Shown: positions 27,779-36,313 of the stretch, in pieces
How the letters are laid out: every line of letters starts with the position of its first letter
How positions within the stretch are numbered: the stretch's first letter is position 1
The notes under the pieces: generated by a model
Told to the model about the DNA's origin: nothing
Database searches by the model: none
Seen by the model: only the letters and a program-made list of their open reading frames with translations
Assembly (NCBI RefSeq): GCF_008386395.1
Contig: NZ_CP043762.1
Coordinates: 186,001 to 250,000 of the forward strand
Origin: Paenibacillus sp. 37
GTDB taxonomy: Bacteria > Bacillota > Bacilli > Paenibacillales > Paenibacillaceae
DNA length: 64,000 nucleotides
Direction: 5' to 3'
Made by a program: the position numbers and the translations under genes

Positions 27779-28067
27779 GTACCCTAGACTCAAATGTATT
27801 TCGAAAGTACCTCTTCCCCATGATCTTAATGGATACTGTGCTATACGCTTCTACTGTCTAACATAGTTACCGATGTGCTCTCGGTGTCTAATATATGCGA
27901 GATTGCTACCCCAGATTGTATTCAGGCTGCAGCGAGATACTCTATATCTGTGTGAAATATATAAATGTACTCTTTCTACCTCACTCATACATTTATATAG
28001 AATATTTCACCTGGGTCTGATAGACTATGTTCTGTTGTTAATTATTTCTATATCAGGAGGAAGAAAA

Positions 28068-28706
28068 TTGAAAAAGCCTTTCTACAAAAAGTGGTGGTTT
28101 TGGGTCGTTATTGTGGTAGTTATTGCAGCGATCGGTAACATGGAAAAAAAGCCAGAGCCCGAAGAAACCGCACTCGATAGTCAAGCTGTGGCGACCGAGG
28201 AACAAATAGATAAAGGAGGCGTCGACGAAGTAAACGAAGCTAACGATAAGGCTCAAGCACTGGATAAAGATGCTGTACTCGCATATACAGCTAACATTAG
28301 AGGGCGTACCTTTGTAAAAGAAGTTTTAGTCGGTGATCATAACATAAATGTAGAATTTCATAATACTTTTGTAAACTACAAGTCAGCTAATCCTGAATCG
28401 GAAGTCTCAGAAGAAGATTATACTCAATACTTCGCTACTGATGATGAAATCAATAAGATACTCATGGAAGAATCAGTACGCCTTTTAAAACAATTCACCG
28501 ATGCAGATAACATTGTGATAACTATTCCATTCGAAGGAAAGACATACTCTGTTAATTTGAAGAAATCTGTTGCCGAAACTTACTTCAATGTAGATTTCAA
28601 TACTCTTCATTCTGATCCCGAAGCTTGGAAATCGAAATTAAGTAGTAAATACTTTAATGAAAATGATCGACAAAAGTTTGTTGACGAATTTGTGCAAGTG
28701 AAATGA
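28068..28706 (+). CDS. Membrane-anchored hypothetical protein, 212 aa
   Basis: Start set at TTG 28068 with CAGGAGG nine bases upstream; the longer upstream frame lacks a site. The N-terminus KKPFYKKWWFWVVIVVVIAAIG is a signal anchor. An acidic, low-complexity linker (residues about 27-70) precedes an exported alpha/beta domain with a DNIVITIPFEGKTYSVNLKK strand pair. This anchor style is frequent in Bacillales envelope proteins. The function is unknown. It is followed after 24 bp by the next exported protein, so they may share a transcript. Confidence 0.75.
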   Translation: MKKPFYKKWWFWVVIVVVIAAIGNMEKKPEPEETALDSQAVATEEQIDKGGVDEVNEANDKAQALDKDAVLAYTANIRGRTFVKEVLVGDHNINVEFHNTFVNYKSANPESEVSEEDYTQYFATDDEINKILMEESVRLLKQFTDADNIVITIPFEGKTYSVNLKKSVAETYFNVDFNTLHSDPEAWKSKLSSKYFNENDRQKFVDEFVQVK

Positions 28707-28730
28707 TATTCGTGAAAAAGGAGAACCCAC

Positions 28731-29285
28731 ATGAAAAAAGTCTTTCTATTGATATGTTCAATATCAATTTTTTTGGGGTTACTACCAATAACTCTGGTTG
28801 ATGCTGCTACTGTAAATCCAAAGACATTGTTAGAAAAGAAATTCCCTAGGGAGCGTGTAACAGTCAGTAAATCAGTAGATCTAAACGGAGACAATAAGAA
28901 GGAACATTTATTAATCACTGACTCAGGCAACTTTTACCTCATCAACTCTAAAGGTGTTATCGTACTTATAGATACAAATTATTACAACGAAGAAGATCCT
29001 ACTTTCCATATTCTTAATATTTCCTCAAAAGAGAAACATGTTGCTGTAACGTTAGATTATCCACCTTCAAACACTCAACTATTTGTTTTTAAGTATCATG
29101 ATGGAACACTTAAAAAGAAACTCTCCATAATTGGTGATGTAAGTATTAAGATCTTAAAATCAGGTGAGATCAGACAAGTGTGGAAAAGTCATTTGCCTGA
29201 AGGAGGATGGGATGCTGCTGTAGCCCATTATAAGTGGAATAGTAAGAAGGAGAAATATGTAGGTTCAGGTGAATTGTCACGCTGA
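28731..29285 (+). CDS. Secreted hypothetical protein, 184 aa
   Basis: The ATG has AAGGAG. The signal peptide runs to about residue 26 (LVDAAT). The mature protein has an FG-GAP/VCBS-like opening, VDLNGDNKKEHLLITDSGNFYLI, and then beta strands, suggesting a single small beta-propeller-like or beta-sandwich repeat. It is probably exported together with the neighbouring anchored protein. No enzymatic motif was seen. Confidence 0.75.
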   Translation: MKKVFLLICSISIFLGLLPITLVDAATVNPKTLLEKKFPRERVTVSKSVDLNGDNKKEHLLITDSGNFYLINSKGVIVLIDTNYYNEEDPTFHILNISSKEKHVAVTLDYPPSNTQLFVFKYHDGTLKKKLSIIGDVSIKILKSGEIRQVWKSHLPEGGWDAAVAHYKWNSKKEKYVGSGELSR

Positions 29286-29293
29286 AATCAAAC

Positions 29294-29328
29294 AGACTCT
29301 ACCGAATCTATGTTGGTAGAGTCTTTAA
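29294..29328 (+). terminator. Terminator after 29285
   Basis: AGACTCTACC pairs with GGTAGAGTCT, followed by TTAAAT. Confidence 0.75.
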
Positions 29329-30142
29329 ATATTGTTAAATCATCAATCCTTCGAATAGGTCTTCTAATCTCCCGATTGATATTGATATCACTCGATAATG
29401 TCTCTATGACTTTAATGCCAAATGTTTCCTCTGCTCTCATTTCTCTTCTGTTGTCCACGTCCCGCCTGTTCCACTCTCCTTATGAAAGTTGAGTGTAATT
29501 CAAGGGTTAATATTGTTTATACCGTTATTTCCAATCTATCAAAATCGATAATTACAGGGACAACTTGCACATCTCTTGGTTTTATTGATCTTTCAGAATC
29601 TAAGGTACATGTAACAGTCAATTGTGAATCTGCTAAATATTTGAATGTTATCTAATAGAAACTGAAACCCTCCTTCGTAGACATCTGATTTATCCAAGAA
29701 AGAGCCAACAGCGAACCTAATACATCTGGACCTTCATTTCTGATGTCATGAATATTTCTATCGGACAATTGCGCAACCGCTCATACATCTAACACCTATA
29801 GCCTTAGAGGAGGCAATGACTCTTCTAGTTGTGGACACATTGATTTTTTCGTTAAGATGTGCGACTCGCCCACAAAAAAACCTTAGCGCTATTCCGCTAT
29901 TAGTACAACTTGATATATTAATCGCATTCCTATTAGTCTTGTGTTCTGTTTATATGGGCTGCCTGGTGGTAATTGCTCCAGCGTGGTCTAGCCTTTATTT
30001 TCATAAACAATTTTTTGCTCTATCTCAGGCGTTGAAATAATTTGAAATGTTTTGTGATTACAATATTCATTAATTACCTGTACTTATGGTTAATGAAAGA
30101 CTAACTTCACTTACTCCACTTACACATTCAACTACGAATATT
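29329..30142. other. Gene-poor region with weak frames
   Basis: A plus-strand frame at 29816-30040 (74 codons) has a hydrophobic middle and GAGGAGG only 2 bases before its ATG, so it may be a small membrane protein, at low confidence. A frame ending at 29655 has a plausible C-terminus (TTCTSLGFIDLSESKVHVTV) but no start signal. Otherwise nothing is supported. Confidence 0.3.
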
Positions 30143-30457
30143 TTAAGTCGATGAGCTCCTTACAAGGTTTTTATTCAGTGTTTGATATGCTCTCATTGTT
30201 ATATTCGCCTCATCTGCGATAATAGTGATCGAATCATTGAAAAACGACATTATGATTCGGATTGTGAATTCAATATTGTTTTCAATTAGATACACCTGGT
30301 AAATCACTTTTTCTTCACTATTGTGTTCATTAATCACTTGCGCTTCATTAAATTCCTCGCGGATAATATCAGGTATCAATTTCACCTTTTTTTTATTGAT
30401 CTCAAAGAATATTAATTTGTTCTCATTCAATTCAAGTCGTACCAAACCTTGACTCAT
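30143..30457 (-). CDS. Hypothetical protein, 104 aa
   Basis: Start set at ATG 30457, ten bases after GGAG. It is a soluble, strand-rich protein (LVRLELNENKLIFFEINKKK, then EFTIRIIMSFFNDSITIIADE) with no motif recognised. It follows the 239-aa gene on the same strand at 55 bp and could be its operon partner. Confidence 0.65.
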   Translation of the reverse strand: MSQGLVRLELNENKLIFFEINKKKVKLIPDIIREEFNEAQVINEHNSEEKVIYQVYLIENNIEFTIRIIMSFFNDSITIIADEANITMRAYQTLNKNLVRSSST

Positions 30458-30512
30458 TGTATACAATCTCCGATCTCCGTATGGTTAAAAAAACTCTTTT
30501 TATTATGTAACC

Positions 30513-31232
30513 TTATGAGAAATTATTATCAAAGCAACCTTTAGATTCACATTTAATTTTGTACCATTGATAACCACGCTCAGTTATGTGGGATTGAATT
30601 AATAATCTGTTCCCACATCTAATACATGTTTTTTCTGATAAATTACCTCTTTTAAACTCCACCACATAGGCTTCTGCAAATTCTACCTCTTTAATTATAT
30701 GCTCAAGAGCTTTATCACTTATATCAAAAGGTTTCATGTCTCCCCTTCTTGCGTCAATTGAACGAGAAAAAGCTCCAAATCCAACAACCAACTCATGATG
30801 ATGCGTACTAATCCGCCCGCCACCTCTTTCGAACAATTTTATCATGGGTTCATAAATGTCTGGAAACTGAAGTCCAATATTGTTGCCACTATCAAGCAGA
30901 TTACACCATCGTAGATAGTGCATAATTAATAATTTCATAAGATAAAAATCGACTTCTTTGTAGTTCGGAGCTGTTACCAATAGCTCGTCCCATTCATTAT
31001 CGGCCATTTTATAGCCCAATAACAAATCCATTCCCACATAGATACTTGTGACTTCTTTGGAAATAAACTGTAAATAAACACCAACTCTTCGATAATACTC
31101 AGCAATCAACCTAGCATCTGCTTCATATTCACCTCTGGACCTTACCTCTTCGTATCTTTTGTTGGAGATTCCAATGTATTGATTCGCGTCAATATTCTTA
31201 ATTCTTTCAACAGCTAGTTCGTAATAACTCAT
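30513..31232 (-). CDS. Hypothetical protein with C-terminal zinc ribbon, 239 aa
   Basis: The ATG has AAAGGGG. The protein is mainly helical (residues 1-195) with an aromatic-rich core (MKLLIMHYLRWCNLLDSGNN) and a THHHEL segment. The C-terminus carries a likely zinc ribbon, CIRCG...CESKGC (residues about 203-232). It may bind nucleic acid or another protein; the family is not recognised. Confidence 0.7.
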   Translation of the reverse strand: MSYYELAVERIKNIDANQYIGISNKRYEEVRSRGEYEADARLIAEYYRRVGVYLQFISKEVTSIYVGMDLLLGYKMADNEWDELLVTAPNYKEVDFYLMKLLIMHYLRWCNLLDSGNNIGLQFPDIYEPMIKLFERGGGRISTHHHELVVGFGAFSRSIDARRGDMKPFDISDKALEHIIKEVEFAEAYVVEFKRGNLSEKTCIRCGNRLLIQSHITERGYQWYKIKCESKGCFDNNFS

Positions 31233-31269
31233 GTATTTAATATCCCCTTTCTTACAGAATCATTTATCG

Positions 31270-31530
31270 TTAATTGTGTTTACATTTCGCTTCTAAAGTA
31301 ATGAAACGACATGCAACAGACTCATTAATATCCTCAGCAATACCTCTTGCTAACTCAATCATTAGTGAGCCGATATTTTTAAGTTTTGCGATTTTCATAG
31401 CAGGATAACTAGAAAAAGATATTTGTCCTTGAAAATAAACATCGCACTCATCTTGCTTCAACTTTATGGAACCAGAGATCAAAGACTTATAGGCAACAAT
31501 ATCAGCATTACGCTTGTTGACTAGAAACTT
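31270..31530 (-). pseudogene. 5'-truncated gene fragment
   Basis: The minus-strand frame is open and protein-like from a TAG at 31531 to the stop at 31270 (KFLVNKRNADIVAYKSLISG, then ECDVYFQGQISFSSYPAMKI). No start codon with a ribosome binding site exists; the TTG at 31482 is unconvincing. It is likely the C-terminal part of a truncated gene. Confidence 0.45.
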
Positions 31531-31676
31531 CTAAGCACCCATATGTGGTGTTTTTTTATTTCAAACTTATATTCTACATAGAACATAGCTCGAACACTAT
31601 TAAGCAAGTTAGCTATTTGACAATTTCAAAGTTCGTTATACAATTCCCTTATCAAATCAAAGAGGGGGAATAAAGT

Positions 31677-32240
31677 ATGCAAAGAAGAACAATAAGCTCA
31701 AATGAAATTAATCTCAGCTCATTTATGTTGGTCATAATTGGTGGAGCATTACTACTTATGGGGTTTCTAGGATTAGGATTTTCACTTTATTTTTGCGGCA
31801 TTTTCGTGTTTTTGACACATTTACGCCGCAAACAAAAAACCAGAAAAAAGAATGTTCCTGGTAGATCAATCCTAATTAGTTCTAAAGAGATGGAAATTCA
31901 TGTGAATAACACAGCAAAAGGAGATATAAGAAACTTCCTTTCGATTGTCAGTGAGTCATTAGTTTTTGGAGTAGAAAACAAACTTAGAATTACTTTTTAT
32001 ACTTGGCATCTCACCCCAAAATACTTAAGAGCGACACTCGGGGAAGACATAGTAATCGTCGATCCGGGAAGATATGAAAAGCTAGCTCAATTAGTTTTAA
32101 ATCGATACTACTACAAAAGCTTAATTAAGAAAAAGTTAAGCAAGAAAAAGATCAATCCACTTATCAAAGTTATGATTGACTGGGACAAAATAAAGCCCGA
32201 AACTCTCAGCAAATTACAATCAAAAGTAAAGGCTACATAG
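31677..32240 (+). CDS. Two-helix membrane protein with cytosolic domain, 187 aa
   Basis: The ATG has AGAGGGGG. Two helices (residues about 16-34 and 36-48) form an N-terminal hairpin, followed by a strongly basic stretch (LRRKQKTRKKN) and a soluble domain with LRITFYTWHLTPKYLRATLGED. It ends with a basic helix (KKKLSKKKINPLIKV). By the positive-inside rule the large domain is cytosolic. It is not recognised. Confidence 0.75.
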   Translation: MQRRTISSNEINLSSFMLVIIGGALLLMGFLGLGFSLYFCGIFVFLTHLRRKQKTRKKNVPGRSILISSKEMEIHVNNTAKGDIRNFLSIVSESLVFGVENKLRITFYTWHLTPKYLRATLGEDIVIVDPGRYEKLAQLVLNRYYYKSLIKKKLSKKKINPLIKVMIDWDKIKPETLSKLQSKVKAT

Positions 32241-32345
32241 GCATCATGTAGAACAGGGACTCTTAAGTGAGTCCCAATCCTAAGTAAAAGATGCATTTTA
32301 TAACAAATAGAATACCCCAAAGAAAAGGTATTCCACGTATTAACT

Positions 32346-33149
32346 TTAGTATTGGGCGGATAAGCTGGATGCGCGCTGTTTCAAGTTATTGAGAGAGGTT
32401 GAAATTTGACTATCAAGAGACTCGACTTCAGCTGATATGTCAGTTACATTAACCATCCCATAAAAATTACCTTCACTTGTTAAAGAGTTCGAAGAAGTAA
32501 TCAATGCACTATTAGTTTTAAGATAGTTTATCTTAGAGTCTAAGCTCGCTTTCAAACTGTTCATTGCATCTAAAAGTCCATTAATGTTATTGTCTTTTTC
32601 TTCAATAGACTCAACTTCTATAATGTGGGAATTCAAACCTGAACTTAGATCCTCAAGAGCCGCGATGGTCTCCCTTACGTCTTCGTATTCCTTCATTAAC
32701 ATTACAAAAGTATTTGCTTTAGATGTTATGCTTTCTAGTTCCTCTACTTGAGAATCATTTATGTACCTTATGGTGCTAGATATAGTCTTAATCTTAGTTA
32801 ACTTGTTGCTTAATTCTTTAGACTTCTCTTTAGCGTAATCGCTAAGGCTAGGCACTTCTTCTACGATTACTGTTAACTCTTTAACACCAGTAGACAGTTG
32901 TGTGCTAGATCCGTAGGTATCAGGAGAGAATATCGGGTTTTCCTTCACTTTGTTTAGATAGAGCGTAGCTTCATCATTATCAGCTTTACTCAGTTTACCA
33001 TATTGCTCGTTAAAAACCTGATAGTTCTTTGATTTAAAAGCCTCGTCTGCTGCACTACTTACTTCATCAACGTTGACTGAGCAAGCAGTTAGCAATACTG
33101 AAAGTAAAGCTACAGACAATAGTGTTGATATTGATTTTCGATGTTTCAT
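32346..33149 (-). CDS. Coiled-coil lipoprotein, 267 aa
   Basis: The ATG has CGGAGG. Lipobox LLTAC makes Cys23 the lipidated residue. The rest is almost entirely helical with heptad-like spacing (residues about 95-265: YAKEKSKELSNKLTKIKTIS, VEELESITSKANTFVML, SLDSQISTSLNNLKQRASSL). It is therefore a rod- or bundle-shaped surface lipoprotein. It is a single gene. An inverted repeat GAATACC / GGTATTC at 32311-32333 follows the stop. Confidence 0.8.
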   Translation of the reverse strand: MKHRKSISTLLSVALLSVLLTACSVNVDEVSSAADEAFKSKNYQVFNEQYGKLSKADNDEATLYLNKVKENPIFSPDTYGSSTQLSTGVKELTVIVEEVPSLSDYAKEKSKELSNKLTKIKTISSTIRYINDSQVEELESITSKANTFVMLMKEYEDVRETIAALEDLSSGLNSHIIEVESIEEKDNNINGLLDAMNSLKASLDSKINYLKTNSALITSSNSLTSEGNFYGMVNVTDISAEVESLDSQISTSLNNLKQRASSLSAQY

Positions 33150-33548
33150 TATAAACCTCCGATTGTTATTTTATGCCACAAGGAATTTTAGCATAGAAAG
33201 ACAATACTCACAACGAAAGTTTATTAATAAACAATTGAGCGGAGTATCATCGAATGACAATATGGGACACATCAAACCCCGCTTTCTTAATCAATCTTGT
33301 ATTTTACTCAGCAGTTATGACATTCTGTCAAAAGCCTCTAATCTTCTTCAAATTAACTAGTTCCTAGTCCAAGAAGAGATCATAGATACTTTTTTACTTA
33401 CTTGTAAATTAATATGATAAAAGTTATGATTTGTTGGACTGACTGACGAAAAAAGTATCTGCACAATATACTACACACTTATCGAAACACACTATGATTA
33501 AATTACAGGCAGTCACGCAAAATCAACTCCAATATAAAATTTGGACAA
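33150..33548. other. Intergenic region
   Basis: No gene was seen. It ends at the terminator of the next cassette. Confidence 0.5.
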
Positions 33549-33577
33549 ATAAAAAAAGCCCTGTTTATAAGGCTTTT
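33549..33577 (-). terminator. Terminator of cassette 1
   Basis: AAAGCC / GGCTTT with T7 on the minus strand. The sequence and its flank (CTAATTTCTATGTAAAT) recur at 34785 after cassette 2. Confidence 0.8.
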
Positions 33578-33615
33578 CCATAGCTAATTTCTATGTAAAT
33601 TTGGTATTTCATTTG

Positions 33616-33779
33616 TTACTCGTCATAGTATCGTTCTATCAAATCTTGATCGTACAAGTCTATTAGCATTGTAACTAATTCTCCAGAAACTTAAAATTTT
33701 TTAAATGAGCTAGGTCATCTATGGATATGATTTTGTGTGTGAGTGTATAATTCTCATTCTCCTCTAGAAAGTCTGTCAT
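33616..33779 (-). pseudogene. Small second gene of cassette 1, frameshifted
   Basis: An ATG at 33779 with AAGGAG opens a frame (DFLEENENYTLTHKIISIDD, then HLKNFKFLEN, stop). After a one-base shift near 33690, beside an A4/T6 homopolymer, it continues as GELVTMLIDLYDQDLIERYY to the stop at 33616. The joined product would be about 54 residues. It overlaps the end of the upstream small gene by 26 bases, as in toxin-antitoxin pairs. It is either a true frameshift or a homopolymer sequencing error. Confidence 0.5.
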
Positions 33780-33930
33780 GATACTCCTTAATTTTTCTTG
33801 CAGCATGCTTTTTCATAAACTCTTCATTTTTTTTCATTTTGCTAATAAAACGTTCTGCATCTTTTCCTTCAAGAGTTGGTCGTTCACGAAGACTAACGGC
33901 CATTCGTTTTCCTACTTTTTTGCCAGCCAA
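33754..33930 (-). CDS. Small basic protein of cassette 1, 58 aa
   Basis: Start set at TTG 33930, nine bases after AGGAG; the ATG at 33939 directly abuts that site and is too close. The product is highly basic (MAGKKVGKRMAVSLRERP, KMKKNEEFMKKHAARKIKE), consistent with a DNA- or RNA-binding antitoxin. It lies behind the palindromic operator at 34066 and overlaps the next small gene. Confidence 0.6.
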   Translation of the reverse strand: MAGKKVGKRMAVSLRERPTLEGKDAERFISKMKKNEEFMKKHAARKIKEYHDRLSRGE

Positions 33931-34065
33931 TACAATCATCTCCTATCTAATTTAGAATAGACAGTTCATTCTATGATTGGATCACCTGATAATATGACTA
34001 CTAGTTACTTACGAAAGCTGAATAAAGTACTAGTCTCCTAGGAATAATATAACATTTCCATATAA

Positions 34066-34082
34066 CATATACAATGTATATG
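34066..34082 (-). promoter_or_regulatory. Palindromic operator/promoter, cassette 1
   Basis: CATATACAATGTATATG is a near-perfect palindrome. On the minus strand it overlaps TTGTAT, 17 bases upstream of TATATT, so a bound repressor would cover the -35. The identical 17-mer occurs at 35881 before cassette 2. Confidence 0.7.
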
Positions 34083-34206
34083 CAACAGAATGTGCGATGA
34101 CTCTCACATATAATGTGTTTGAGGTCTCATACAAATTGTGTGTTAAAAACACATACGATGTTGAATTCCCTAAGCTGCTAGGTAAAAGTATGCTTTCATG
34201 GGCATA

Positions 34207-34237
34207 TAAAAAGCCACCTCTAACATGAGGCAGCCTT
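34207..34237 (-). terminator. Terminator after 34403
   Basis: GCC-CCTC pairs with GAGG-GGC and is followed on the minus strand by TTTTTATAT. Confidence 0.65.
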
Positions 34238-34402
34238 CTACTATGATATTCTATGTATTATTTATAAGCTTCTGTTCTATAACGCATATTCTCAACTTTC
34301 CATTCAACTATACCTCTGATCCTTACGTATTATTGAGTTAAAACAGCTCGATGGTAATCTTTAATCTTTTGAATCTTAATATCTAAATAATTAACCAACT
34401 CA

Positions 34403-34633
34403 TCACTGAATATCTTCCATACTGTCAATATGATCTTTCAATTTCTTGTTTCCATGATGTTTAGAATTCTTCCGTTTATATGGTAGGCGAGTCTTATGCT
34501 GTCTATGGAATGCTAAGTACTCTTCGATAGAATTATAGAGTCTAATGATATTGTGATCATCCAAATTTGCCATGAAGGTTGAAACGTTACGCTTAACTTG
34601 TTCATGTGCTGCTTCATCTAATTTTAATGCCAA
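34403..34633 (-). CDS. Hypothetical protein, 76 aa
   Basis: A minus-strand frame starts with TTG but without a clear ribosome binding site, so the true 5' end is uncertain or lost. The product has an amphipathic N-terminal helix (LDEAAHEQVKRNVSTFMANL) and a basic middle (HKTRLPYKRKNSKHHGNKK). It lies between two regulatory cassettes and has its own terminator. Not recognised. Confidence 0.5.
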   Translation of the reverse strand: MALKLDEAAHEQVKRNVSTFMANLDDHNIIRLYNSIEEYLAFHRQHKTRLPYKRKNSKHHGNKKLKDHIDSMEDIQ

Positions 34634-34784
34634 TCAATATATAAAGGATATGGATGGTTGGTCAGATTCGAAAAAGTAAATCTGTCAATGTATTAAATAG
34701 TTATTACAAGCCACACGTTAAATTTAGACTACAGGGCTGCATGTTAATTTAATCATATTTATTTCCAATATAGTATTTCGAACA

Positions 34785-34814
34785 AATAAAAAAAGCCCTA
34801 TTTATAAGGCTTTT
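34785..34814 (-). terminator. Terminator of cassette 2
   Basis: This is the same hairpin and T7 tract as at 33549, with the shared CTAATTTCTATGTAAAT flank, just after the GNAT gene. Confidence 0.8.
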
Positions 34815-34854
34815 GTGATGCTAATTTCTATGTAAATCGGTATATCATTAAAAT

Positions 34855-35643
34855 TCAAGGAAAAGGAATATTTAACGCTTTACAAACAAGTTGTAGATGC
34901 TCCAGATTAACCTCTGAACCATATTCAATTTGCTCTAGTATTTCCTCACTCACTTCAGAAGAAGCAGCAATTTCTTCATGATTTACACCCGATTGTGCAA
35001 AAGCGCTATTAATTTGATCCCTTATCTCTTGTATTCTTTTTTTGCTCAAATATGGAGTTTCTTTTAGGTCGGGGTTGTCTAATGCCTCTAAAGGAAATAA
35101 CATATTATAAAACTCATCAGTTCTATTATCAATTTTGAAACCTTGTCCAATATAGAACCATACAGAACTATGAAGAGCTTCTACGGTTAAAAAATTACAC
35201 CCACTTAAGGAAGCAATGTCTCCAGCTATGATTAAAGCTTCATCAAGCATATGTGTCCCAGTTCCCTGTTCGCGATATCTAGCATCTACTCCTAGATAAT
35301 GTAGCTTAATTGCAGGGAAATGACTCTGCCCTTCTGTACGTAAATTCCAGCCACTTTCAACAATGAGGTTGGGGGAGACTTGAACTAAATCATTATGTAA
35401 ACTGAAGAACCCGACTAAATTACCTACATCATCAAAGTAAAGTCGAGTTACGGCAGTCTGACTCTCATGTAAATCCAAAGCATAATTTCGCAGAAAGTTC
35501 TCGACATTTCTTTCGTCTGGTGTATCTAACATTTTAAAATTTTCTATATTTTTCAGATAATCTTTTGAAATGTCATCGTATTTTAACAAAAGGTTAAGCC
35601 TGCTTTCTTTTAGGAGATCTTTGGTGGTTTGCCAATCTTTCAC
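34855..35643 (-). CDS. GNAT acetyltransferase fused to a helix-turn-helix, 262 aa
   Basis: It starts at GTG 35643 inside the end of the small upstream gene, in another frame. The GNAT core lies at residues about 85-175, with the acetyl-CoA loop RYREQGTGTHML and the YIGQGF beta-bulge region near the end. The C-terminal 55 residues (SGVNHEEIAASSEVSEEILEQI, LEHLQLVCKALNIPF) form an XRE-like helix-turn-helix. GNAT toxins such as TacT acetylate aminoacyl-tRNA and are paired with a DNA-binding antitoxin; here the DNA-binding part is on the enzyme. Its natural operator would be the palindrome upstream. Confidence 0.75.
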   Translation of the reverse strand: MKDWQTTKDLLKESRLNLLLKYDDISKDYLKNIENFKMLDTPDERNVENFLRNYALDLHESQTAVTRLYFDDVGNLVGFFSLHNDLVQVSPNLIVESGWNLRTEGQSHFPAIKLHYLGVDARYREQGTGTHMLDEALIIAGDIASLSGCNFLTVEALHSSVWFYIGQGFKIDNRTDEFYNMLFPLEALDNPDLKETPYLSKKRIQEIRDQINSAFAQSGVNHEEIAASSEVSEEILEQIEYGSEVNLEHLQLVCKALNIPFP

Positions 35644-35773
35644 GGACTTTGTTTATAGCTTCAATGTTAGAAGTTTCTCTACCCTCTGCGAAAGCGATAA
35701 AATTACTATACTCTTTTTCGTCACTCACAATAACTTTTGTTGGACGAATGGGTTTAACTTTAATTTCTGGCAT
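35594..35773 (-). CDS. Small partner of the GNAT-HTH protein, 59 aa
   Basis: The ATG has GGAGGG at good spacing. The product is PEIKVKPIRPTKVIVSDEKE, then an acidic helix, and ends in a basic tail (RSPKRKQA). It overlaps the GNAT gene by 50 bases in a different frame, as is common for toxin-antitoxin operons, and lies downstream of the palindromic operator. It is an antitoxin-like candidate, not a recognised family. Confidence 0.65.
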   Translation of the reverse strand: MPEIKVKPIRPTKVIVSDEKEYSNFIAFAEGRETSNIEAINKVRERLANHQRSPKRKQA

Positions 35774-35880
35774 GTTAAATCCCTCCTACTACAAGTGTTT
35801 TAAGTTTTTTAATTATTTATTATATTGACAATTACCCAAATTCCCAAAATTAGAAAAGTGGGTCTAAACCAATTATATAA

Positions 35881-35897
35881 CATATACAATGTATATG
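35881..35897 (-). promoter_or_regulatory. Palindromic operator, cassette 2
   Basis: CATATACAATGTATATG is identical to 34066-34082. On the minus strand it is followed by TATATAAT. The flanking TATATAAC and a later GTAAAAGTATGC block are also shared with cassette 1. Confidence 0.7.
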
Positions 35898-35995
35898 CTA
35901 CTCTTCTACCAACTATACAAAGACTTATACGAACTAAAAATGCTGAAGTTAAGCGAGCTTTTATCATGTAAAAGTATGCCCTCCTCTAATAGTGC

Positions 35996-36313
35996 TTAGA
36001 AATTCATGTAGGTATTAACTTGACTAGCATATTGCACATTTAGACTATCTCTTTTAACTTCAAATTCTTCTTGAGTTATCATATTATTTAGTTCATTCGT
36101 GAGTATTCTAGTGTGGAAATCTGCTTCTTCATTTTTTGCTTTAACATCAGTTGATCTCATTGCTTCGTACGCGTACAAACCAAAGAACAACAATAAAGAG
36201 ATGATTTGAATGTTTGGAGCTGGATGAAGCCTAGTCAATGAAGGAACAGAAGCGAATCCCAGAAAATATAAAGCAAGTGCAAAGACTAGATAGAAATTCT
36301 TTTTGTACAACAT
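35996..36313 (-). CDS. Small membrane protein, 105 aa
   Basis: The ATG has GTGAGG. Two N-terminal helices (residues about 7-26 and 33-50) are followed by a soluble helical tail (KAKNEEADFHTRILTNELNN). The tail resembles the short SHOCT-like coiled ends that mediate oligomerisation (ITQEEFEVKRDSL). It is a possible membrane scaffold. Confidence 0.7.
   Translation of the reverse strand: MLYKKNFYLVFALALYFLGFASVPSLTRLHPAPNIQIISLLLFFGLYAYEAMRSTDVKAKNEEADFHTRILTNELNNMITQEEFEVKRDSLNVQYASQVNTYMNF

Noticed and set aside
31536..31557. CACC/GGTG hairpin with T7 on the plus strand
   Set aside because: Only four base pairs and no plus-strand gene upstream; too weak to call as a terminator.
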